Source of the DNA: a bacterium
GTDB taxonomy: Bacteria > UBP18 > UBA7526
Direction: 5' to 3'
DNA length: 5,090 bases
NCBI GenBank assembly: GCA_018903055.1
Contig: JAHIPW010000010.1
Location: forward strand, 1-5,090
This document shows, piece after piece, positions 1-5,090 of the stretch. Position 1 is the first letter of the stretch, and each line of letters starts with the position of its first letter. A program made the translations under genes and the position numbers. The notes under the pieces were generated by a model, which was given only the letters and a program-made list of their open reading frames with translations, had not been told where the DNA came from and ran no database searches.

Positions 1-1136
1 AACTTCTCCTGACTCCTCAGTATCTTCTTATAGTTGAAGACTTCTCCTTCCCCAATAGCCAGTTCCCTCCTTATCACATAATCCTTGGTCTTCTCATTCC
101 CTGTGATCTCGATCTTCCCGATATAGGCCAGGGAACCTTCCGTGATATCTAAGTTAATATCTATCCTCTCTTCTTTCCTGTTGATTTCCTTTGTGGGCTC
201 CACCCGAGCAAAAGCATAGCCCTTATTGTAGTAGAGAGCCTGGACCCGGAAGAGATCTCTATCGAATTGTAGCTCGTTAAAAACCATCCCCTCCTTCAGG
301 ACTGTCTCTTTCTCGATCTCCTCATCTGTGAATAATTCATTACCCGAAATGGCCAGACTCCCCATCTTTATCTGAGGCCCTTCCTCAATGAGGATAGTGA
401 TAAATATTTTTTTCTCCTCATACTTAATCTTATGGTCAACAATTTTTGCTAAAAGGTGGCCTTTTATTTTGTAGAGAGTAATTATATTCTCTAAGTCTTC
501 TTGGAGGATCTCCTCATCGAACTTTCTCTTCTTAGTCTTCATCACCCTTCTTATCTTCCTATTAGAGAAGACTTTATTTCCCAGGATCTCGATCTTCTCT
601 ACCTTCAGTCTCGGCCCTTCTTCAATCTTAAAAGAAACATTTGCCTTACCTTCTTCCCTATCAATTTCGGTCTTCTCTTGTACTTTGGCCTGATAATACC
701 TCTTCTCTTTGTATAGAGAGAGGATCTTCTTCTTGGCCTCCTCTATATTCCTCTCGCTGTAGACCCCATCAACCTTTATCTCAATCTCGTCCAAGAGGGT
801 CCTCTTCCCAATCTTCTTATTTCCCTTAAAAACTATCTTTCCAACTAAGAGTTTCTCCTCAACAATGAACTTTACCTTAATTCCCTCTTGAAAGGGGGAG
901 GTATCGATCTTGACATCAGAGAAGAAGCCCAGTCCATAGATTCTCTTCAAGTCCTCTCTTAGGGCGAGTAGAGAGAACTCATCCCCTATTTTGGTTTCTA
1001 CTACCTTTAAGATTCTTTCCCGGGCAATATTCTTATTCCCTTCAATCTCAATGGCTTTTATAATTTTCTCTTGGGCTCTTACCCCAATGGTAATGATTAA
1101 TAGGATTAGAATGACAAGGACGAGACCCTTTTTCAT
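1..1136 (-). CDS. bamA: Outer membrane protein assembly factor BamA (Omp85 family), 5' part with POTRA domains
   Basis: This reading frame is open for 378 codons from ATG 1136 to the window edge, so the gene is truncated at the left and its beta-barrel is not visible. BamA is the Omp85 protein that folds and inserts beta-barrel proteins into the outer membrane. Residues 1-22 form a signal peptide: MKK, a hydrophobic core, then a likely cleavage site near VRAQ. POTRA domains follow at about 24-95, 96-174, 175-254 and 255-334, with a fifth starting at about 335. Each opens with a beta strand and a G-N turn (IEGNK, FKGNK, ILGNK, ISGNE, ITGNE), and domains 2-4 end in (I/T)EEGP- or ITEG-like strands. 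Five POTRAs and the IYGLGFFSDV motif of the first one favour BamA over TamA or a two-partner secretion porin. The ATG lies 4 bases after the clpC stop, with AAGGTG 7 bases upstream, so the genes are probably cotranscribed and translationally coupled. The family call is firm; the barrel is unseen. Confidence 0.93.
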   Translation of the reverse strand, partial: MKKGLVLVILILLIITIGVRAQEKIIKAIEIEGNKNIARERILKVVETKIGDEFSLLALREDLKRIYGLGFFSDVKIDTSPFQEGIKVKFIVEEKLLVGKIVFKGNKKIGKRTLLDEIEIKVDGVYSERNIEEAKKKILSLYKEKRYYQAKVQEKTEIDREEGKANVSFKIEEGPRLKVEKIEILGNKVFSNRKIRRVMKTKKRKFDEEILQEDLENIITLYKIKGHLLAKIVDHKIKYEEKKIFITILIEEGPQIKMGSLAISGNELFTDEEIEKETVLKEGMVFNELQFDRDLFRVQALYYNKGYAFARVEPTKEINRKEERIDINLDITEGSLAYIGKIEITGNEKTKDYVIRRELAIGEGEVFNYKKILRSQEK

Positions 1137-1140
1137 CTGG

Positions 1141-3723
1141 CTACACCTTGCCCTGTCCGCTCCGACCGCTTTTAGCGGACGGGGCGATCGAACGGGGCTT
1201 CCCCTTCTCCTTGAAGACCAGCCTATTCTTCTCAAGATCGACCAGGATGGTAGAACCCTCTTTGAACCTCCCCTTTAAGAGTTCAGAGGAAAGGGGATCC
1301 TCAATGAACCTCTCAATATTTCTCTCTAATGGTCGGGCGCCAAAGGCATAGGTATAATCCTTGGTCCCCTTGATGGCATCATACTCCTTGGTGACCAGAA
1401 ATTCCCTGGCCTTTTGAGAGAGTTCTAACTTTATTCCCTTTTTATCCAGTCTCTTACGCAGCCTCTCGAGCAGGAGCTCAGAGATCTTGGTCAAATTATC
1501 CTTGTCTAAAGGATGAAAGACGATGATCCCATCCAGTCTATTCAAAAACTCTGGCCGGAAGGTGTTCCTCATCTTGGAAAGGACGTTCCTCCTCATCTCC
1601 TCATGGGAGATTTCCTTTACCGCCTCAAAGCCCGGAGCCCTTCTCATAATATCCTCAGTCCCCACGTTAGAAGTCATAATGACGACCGTATTCTTGAAGT
1701 TTGCCGTCCTGCCCAGGCTGTCCGTCAATCTCCCCTCATCCATAACCTGTAACAAGATATTGAAGACATCGGGATGGGCCTTCTCAATCTCATCCAAGAG
1801 AATCACAGTATAGGGCCTCCTTCTCACTGGTTCTGTGAGCTGTCCCGCCTCCTCATATCCCACATATCCTGGAGGGGCTCCAACCAGTCTGGAAACGGTG
1901 AACCTTTCTGCGAACTCACTCATGTCGAAGCGCACCATAGCGTTTTCATCACCAAATAGGGACTCGGCCAGGGTCCTAGCAAGTTCCGTCTTCCCCACCC
2001 CGGTAGGACCAGCGAAGATGAAAGAACCGATGGGCCTCTTGGGCTCCTTTATCCCCACCCTGGCCCTTCTCACAGCATCGGAGACTGTCTTGAGGGCCTC
2101 CTTCTGACCAACTATCCTCTTGGCCAGTTCATCCTCCATCCTGGTCAACCTCTCCTGCTCGTTCTGGGTGAGTTTAATGACCGGTATTCCAGTCCACTTG
2201 AAAACGATATAGGCGATATCATCGCTCGAAACCTCTGGCTTTAAGGCCTTCTTTGACTTCTCCCACTCCTCCCTGGTTTTTTTCAACCTCTCTTTCAGCT
2301 CTTTAACTCTGTCTCTATATTCTACTGCTTTCTCAAACTCCTGGCTCTCTACCGCTTCTGCCTTCTCTTTCTCTGCCTCTTCTATCTCTTTCTCTATATC
2401 CTTGAGATGAGGGGGCATGGTAGCCTCTGCTAAGCGCGCCCGGGCGCTGGCCTCATCGATCAAATCGATGGCCTTGTCGGGAAGGTTCCGATCAGAGATG
2501 TACCTCTCAGATAGTTCTGCTGCTGCCTTCAGAGCCTCGGGGGTTATCTTTACCTTATGGTGCTCCTCATACCTGCCCTTCAACCCTTCCAAAATCTTCT
2601 CCGTCTCCTCCACTGATGGTTCATTGACGACGACCTGCTGAAACCTTCTCTCTAAAGCACCATCCTTCTCAATATACTTCCGGTATTCACCTAGGGTTGT
2701 AGCCCCAATACACTGCAGCTCCCCCCGGGCTAAAGAGGGCTTCAGGATACTGGAGGCATCGATGGCCCCCTCTGCCGCCCCAGCCCCAGCCAAGGTATGG
2801 AGTTCATCGATAAAGATGAGGACGTTTCCACTCCTCCTGATTTCCTCTACCGCTTTCTTCAATCTGGCCTCAAACTCACCCCGATATTTTGTTCCGGCGA
2901 CCATTCCTGCTAAATCCAGGGCAATCATCCTCTTATTGGCTAAGAGATCGGGCACCTTTCCAAAGACAATTCTCTGGGCAACCCCTTCTGCGATGGCTGT
3001 CTTCCCCACCCCCGGCTCACCGATTAAGGCTGCATTATTCTTCGTTCTTCTGGCCAGGATCTGGATGACTCTCTCTATTTCATCCTCCCTTCCAATGACC
3101 GGATCGAGCTTTCCGTCCCTTGCCAATTGAGTCATATCTCTTCCAAAGGCATCCAGGGCTGGAGTCTTAGAGACGGCCTGGGCCTCTTTCTTCATTCCCG
3201 CCATCCCAAATATCGGCGGGAATCCTTTAGGTATCTCTTCCCCTGGAGCCATCCCTGGAATCTCTGGGGCCTCTGGGAGAACTTCTGGTTGAAGGAGCTC
3301 CAGTATGGCTTTCCTTGCTTTCTCTAAATCAATATTTAAATTCAACAAGACCTGGGCAGCAGCCCCTTCACCCTCACTAATCAGGGCTAAGAGGATATGT
3401 TCCGTCCCTAAATAGCCATGACCTAATTTTCTCGCCTCTTCTACCGTAATTTTTTCCAGAACCTTCTTTGCCCGAGGAGTGAAGGGAATCTCTCCCATCT
3501 TTAAAGTCGCCGGCCCTTTGGGGACGATCTTCTCCACTGCCAATTTTATGGATTCTAAGTCGATACCGAAGCCTTTAAGTACTTCAACCGCTACCCCTTC
3601 TCCCAATCTTACCAGTCCTAAGAGGAGGTGTTCTGTTCCTACATAATCGTGACCTAACCTTCCCGCCTCTTGACGGGCAAGTTCTATGACCTTACCCCAC
3701 TTCTTCGTAAACCTTCCATTCAT
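1141..3723 (-). CDS. clpC: ATP-dependent Clp protease ATP-binding subunit ClpC
   Basis: ClpC is a cytosolic hexameric AAA+ unfoldase that delivers substrates to ClpP. The 860-residue product, slightly longer than typical ClpC, has the full architecture. A double Clp-N repeat (about 1-145) carries GTEH at 29-32 and 106-109, whose glutamates E31 and E108 match the phosphoarginine-docking glutamates of B. subtilis ClpC. AAA-1 has Walker A GEPGVGKT (235-242), pore loop KYRG (279-282), Walker B IDE (305-307) and R359/R360. A UVR-like coiled-coil M domain spans about 445-495. AAA-2 has GPTGVGKT (572-579), pore loop GYVG (619-622), LLDE (642-645) and sensor-2 GARP (795-798). The frame extends upstream to a TTG at 3750, but ATG 3723 gives the usual GRFT-type N terminus and has AGGAGGAGG 6 bases upstream. 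The M domain and N-domain separate it from ClpB and ClpA. Odd points: an insertion before sensor-2, PGF in the ClpP-loop region, and a repeat-encoded C-terminal tail. Confidence 0.97.
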   Translation of the reverse strand: MNGRFTKKWGKVIELARQEAGRLGHDYVGTEHLLLGLVRLGEGVAVEVLKGFGIDLESIKLAVEKIVPKGPATLKMGEIPFTPRAKKVLEKITVEEARKLGHGYLGTEHILLALISEGEGAAAQVLLNLNIDLEKARKAILELLQPEVLPEAPEIPGMAPGEEIPKGFPPIFGMAGMKKEAQAVSKTPALDAFGRDMTQLARDGKLDPVIGREDEIERVIQILARRTKNNAALIGEPGVGKTAIAEGVAQRIVFGKVPDLLANKRMIALDLAGMVAGTKYRGEFEARLKKAVEEIRRSGNVLIFIDELHTLAGAGAAEGAIDASSILKPSLARGELQCIGATTLGEYRKYIEKDGALERRFQQVVVNEPSVEETEKILEGLKGRYEEHHKVKITPEALKAAAELSERYISDRNLPDKAIDLIDEASARARLAEATMPPHLKDIEKEIEEAEKEKAEAVESQEFEKAVEYRDRVKELKERLKKTREEWEKSKKALKPEVSSDDIAYIVFKWTGIPVIKLTQNEQERLTRMEDELAKRIVGQKEALKTVSDAVRRARVGIKEPKRPIGSFIFAGPTGVGKTELARTLAESLFGDENAMVRFDMSEFAERFTVSRLVGAPPGYVGYEEAGQLTEPVRRRPYTVILLDEIEKAHPDVFNILLQVMDEGRLTDSLGRTANFKNTVVIMTSNVGTEDIMRRAPGFEAVKEISHEEMRRNVLSKMRNTFRPEFLNRLDGIIVFHPLDKDNLTKISELLLERLRKRLDKKGIKLELSQKAREFLVTKEYDAIKGTKDYTYAFGARPLERNIERFIEDPLSSELLKGRFKEGSTILVDLEKNRLVFKEKGKPRSIAPSAKSGRSGQGKV
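1144..1149 (-). promoter_or_regulatory. bamA ribosome binding site inside the clpC 3' end
   Basis: The minus strand reads AAGGTG, then 7 bases, then the bamA ATG at 1136. The site overlaps the last two sense codons of clpC (Lys-Val), so a ribosome finishing clpC would cover it. This supports translational coupling and the choice of bamA start. Confidence 0.6.
1150..1185. repeat. Palindrome (12-bp arms, one mismatch) in the clpC 3' end
   Basis: On the plus strand, GCCCTGTCCGCT (1150-1161) is complementary to AGCGGACGGGGC (1174-1185) at 11 of 12 positions, with a 12-base loop. A smaller nested hairpin, CCGCT/AGCGG with a 3-base loop, sits at 1166-1178. It is clearly richer in GC than nearby DNA. 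It encodes the low-complexity tail of ClpC (residues 847-858, rich in Ala, Ser and Gly) and ends just before the bamA ribosome binding site. In the mRNA it would form a stable hairpin that could affect bamA translation or mRNA decay. There is no U-run after it, so it does not look like an intrinsic terminator. It could be a dispersed palindromic repeat that landed in the gene end. Confidence 0.65.
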
Positions 3724-3729
3724 TTCAAA

Positions 3730-3738
3730 CCTCCTCCT
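3730..3738 (-). promoter_or_regulatory. Strong Shine-Dalgarno site of clpC
   Basis: The minus strand reads AGGAGGAGG, then TTTGAA, then ATG at 3723. The match to the anti-Shine-Dalgarno sequence and the 6-base spacing are near optimal. This decides the clpC start in favour of 3723 over the upstream in-frame TTG at 3750, which would place this site inside the coding region. Confidence 0.9.
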
Positions 3739-3757
3739 TTCGCTTAACAAATATGAG

Positions 3758-3870
3758 GTTAATATCGGTTAAAAACTGTTAATATCGGTTAAAATCGGTT
3801 ACCTCACTAAAAAAAGCAACTGTTGTTAACTGTTATTAACCACTGTTAACTGATATTAACTGATTATTAC
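3758..3870. repeat. Two opposed arrays of a 10-bp repeat forming a long imperfect palindrome between mcsB and clpC
   Basis: On the plus strand the left arm has GTT(AA) units starting exactly every 10 bases at 3758, 3768, 3778, 3788 and 3798, for example GTTAATATCG and GTTAAAATCG. The right arm carries the same units in reverse, read on the minus strand from 3860, 3850, 3840, 3830 and 3820, for example GTTAATATCA and GTTAACAACA. A degenerate sixth unit (GTAATAATCA, 3870-3861) overlaps the mcsB stop. The consensus is roughly GTTAAWAYCR. The arms are in register about a centre near 3809, and by my count 34 of 45 paired positions match. The core holds an A7 run (3809-3815). It could be a multi-site operator, phased bent DNA, a long mRNA hairpin or a simple satellite; its role is unknown. 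Confidence 0.85.
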
Positions 3871-4922
3871 TCACTGCTTCTTATTCCCAGTTTACTTCTT
3901 ATGAATGCTGCTCTCTTCACGTCCCTCTCTGGAGCGCTTAACTTCCTGCCCGCCATCTCTTGAAGGTGGGCCGGGCGGGTGAGGATTAGTAGTTCATTTA
4001 AAGTAGGAACATCGATATCCTTAGCTAGACCGATACTCACTCCCAGGCGCAATTTGGATAAAAGGGTCAGGGTCTCTACAGAGCTTATGGTATAGGCGCT
4101 ACAGAGCGTCCCATAGGCCCGGGATACACTATTCTTAATCTCTTCCTTCAACTGAGTCAAAAGCCTCTTCCGCGCTCCCTTTTCATACTCCATAATCTCC
4201 TGGGCAGCTTTCTCCACGTGTCCCACAATCTCCTCCTCATTCTCACCCAGACTTATCTCATTTGAAACCTGAAATAAATCCCCCTGGGCCTGGGTCCCTT
4301 CCCCGTAGATGCCCCTCACCGCCATATTCGCTCGGGAGACGGCATCCAGAACCTTGTTGATCTGACGAGATATAACTAAGGCAGGGAGATGAATCATAAC
4401 CGAGGCTCGCAGGCCCGTCCCGGTATTTGTGGGACAGGCGGTTAAGTACCCATACTTCTCGGAAAAGGCATAATTCAATCTCTTCTCCAGTTCATTATCT
4501 ATCTTAGTCGCCAGCCTCCAGGCTTCAAATAGATTTAGTCCAGATTCTGTCACCTGAATCCTGAGATGGTCCTCCTCATTCACCATGATGGAGATAATCT
4601 CTTTATCTCCGATGATAACTGCCCTCTCCTTCTCTATTCCTAAAGCATGCTCCCTTGAGATTAGATGACGCTCCATTAAGAACTGACAATCAATATCATC
4701 CAGTTCTTTAAGATTAATGGTAAGGGCATTCTTTAAATAGCTACTGCCTTGGGTTACTTTTAAAACCTCTTCTACAACTTTGGATAGCTCCTTTTTTTTC
4801 GCCCAATGAGTAAAGGGAAGGTCAGCCAAGTTCCGGGCAAGTCGCACCCTACTTGAAATGACGATCTCCTTCGATTCCTCAAGCCACTGACTAACCTTAG
4901 AAGCCATCTCCTTAAAACGCAT
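3867..4922 (-). CDS. mcsB: Protein arginine kinase McsB
   Basis: McsB is an ATP:guanido phosphotransferase that phosphorylates arginine side chains on proteins in the cytoplasm, marking them for ClpC-ClpP. The 351-residue product is full length for the family (about 350-365). Visible motifs in order are SSRVRLARN (23-31, nucleotide-binding arginines), HLISREH (86-92), NEEDHLRIQ (115-123, catalytic acidic loop), CPTNTGTGLRAS (163-174, active-site Cys163), RGIYGEG (203-209) and SNEISLG (220-226). The C-terminal RDVKRA (333-338) fits the RDxxRA phosphoarginine-binding motif, which separates McsB from free-arginine or creatine kinases. The start at ATG 4922 has AGGGG 5 bases upstream. A second ATG at 4907 is possible, but its AAGGAG touches the codon, which is too close. 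clpC follows 143 bases downstream on the same strand, the functional partner expected. I see no truncation or missing catalytic motif. Confidence 0.96.
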   Translation of the reverse strand: MRFKEMASKVSQWLEESKEIVISSRVRLARNLADLPFTHWAKKKELSKVVEEVLKVTQGSSYLKNALTINLKELDDIDCQFLMERHLISREHALGIEKERAVIIGDKEIISIMVNEEDHLRIQVTESGLNLFEAWRLATKIDNELEKRLNYAFSEKYGYLTACPTNTGTGLRASVMIHLPALVISRQINKVLDAVSRANMAVRGIYGEGTQAQGDLFQVSNEISLGENEEEIVGHVEKAAQEIMEYEKGARKRLLTQLKEEIKNSVSRAYGTLCSAYTISSVETLTLLSKLRLGVSIGLAKDIDVPTLNELLILTRPAHLQEMAGRKLSAPERDVKRAAFIRSKLGIRSSE

Positions 4923-4927
4923 CTCTA

Positions 4928-4932
4928 CCCCT
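4928..4932 (-). promoter_or_regulatory. Probable mcsB ribosome binding site
   Basis: The minus strand reads AGGGG, then TAGAG, then ATG at 4922. The match is moderate but the spacing is good. It favours the first ATG over the in-frame ATG at 4907. Confidence 0.55.
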
Positions 4933-4954
4933 AAATAGCAGGTCTCAAACCACC

Positions 4955-4969
4955 ACCGTTAGTAACGGT
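4955..4969. promoter_or_regulatory. Perfect 15-bp palindrome upstream of mcsB, candidate operator
   Basis: ACCGTTA-G-TAACGGT is a perfect inverted repeat with 7-base arms and a 1-base centre, 32-46 bases before the mcsB start codon. The size and position suit a dimeric repressor site overlapping or just downstream of a promoter. It does not resemble the CtsR heptad operator or the HrcA CIRCE element. No clear -35/-10 pair could be assigned beside it, so the regulatory role is inference. Confidence 0.4.
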
Positions 4970-5090
4970 AAAAGTTTATCGTTGTCGATGCTCGTATCGA
5001 TGCTGGTTATAGAGGCTCGAGGCTCGTTGTCCTCTCACTTCTTTAGCACAATCCAGCCTCTAGTATATCGAGCTTCTAGTTTCGTTACGA
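4970..5090. repeat. Intergenic DNA of short repeated words upstream of mcsB
   Basis: I find no gene here. Short words recur: TCGATGCT at 4985-4992 and 4997-5004 (12-base period), GAGGCTC in tandem at 5012-5018 and 5019-5025, and TAGAGGCT (5010-5017) inverted as AGCCTCTA (5055-5062). The 8-bp inverted pair has a 37-base loop and no following T-run, so it is not a convincing terminator. The region presumably contains the mcsB promoter, but no consensus -35/-10 pair is clear. It looks like degenerate satellite-type intergenic sequence. Confidence 0.5.

Noticed and set aside
501-1278. Several plus-strand open frames (501-716, 641-829, 991-1278)
   Set aside because: They lie antisense to bamA and the clpC end, have hydrophobic or Ser/Pro-rich shadow translations, and are explained by the coding minus strand.
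2762-3130. Open frame of 122 codons on the plus strand inside clpC
   Set aside because: It is antisense to the conserved first AAA+ domain of ClpC, whose motifs are intact. The translation is low-complexity and resembles no family I know.
3724-3750. Nine-residue N-terminal extension of ClpC from TTG 3750
   Set aside because: The extension would contain the Shine-Dalgarno site AGGAGGAGG, and the ATG at 3723 gives the standard family N terminus.
3804-3830. Intrinsic terminator after mcsB using the T7 run on the minus strand (3815-3809)
   Set aside because: The sequence just before the T-run forms no stable GC-rich hairpin. The only strong pairing is with the far arm on the other side of the T-run.
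3758-3870. CRISPR array or replication-origin iterons
   Set aside because: The 10-bp units are contiguous with no spacers, and no DnaA-box-like TTATCCACA sequences are present.
5035-5088. Possible C-terminal tail of an upstream minus-strand gene ending at TGA 5037-5035
   Set aside because: Only 17 codons are open, the translation matches nothing I recognise, and the DNA overlaps repeated words. It cannot be told from chance without the flanking sequence.

Overview
The window reads as one co-oriented minus-strand gene cluster, in transcription order mcsB (protein arginine kinase), clpC (Hsp100 unfoldase) and the 5' part of bamA (outer-membrane assembly factor, running off the left edge). McsB with ClpC is the phosphoarginine protein-quality-control pair best known from Firmicutes. 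A BamA with five POTRA domains, however, requires an outer membrane, so the host is a diderm. Moderate GC content, arginine codons that are mostly AGA/AGG, and simple-sequence intergenic DNA would suit an uncultured diderm phylum (Omnitrophota- or Aerophobota-like lineages are only guesses). The phylum cannot be fixed from this sequence.

Layout from right to left, following transcription. Positions 5090-4923 are a 168-base upstream region with a perfect 15-bp palindrome and many short repeated words. mcsB occupies 4922-3867. A 143-base gap follows (3866-3724). It is mostly filled by two opposed arrays of a 10-bp repeat that together form a long imperfect palindrome. clpC occupies 3723-1141, starting behind a very strong ribosome binding site. 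A 4-base gap separates it from bamA (1136 to the edge), whose ribosome binding site lies inside the last codons of clpC. A strong palindrome also lies in the last codons of clpC.

How the genes would work together: McsB phosphorylates arginines on damaged proteins. The ClpC N-domain keeps the two glutamates that dock phosphoarginine in Bacillus subtilis ClpC, so marked proteins would be fed to ClpC and on to ClpP, which is not in the window. BamA acts in the envelope, and its link to the pair may be no more than shared transcription. No CtsR or McsA gene is visible in the window. I see no RNA gene, mobile element with a transposase, or CRISPR array. I found no convincing wholly new system. The best candidate for something undescribed is the 10-bp repeat palindrome between mcsB and clpC.
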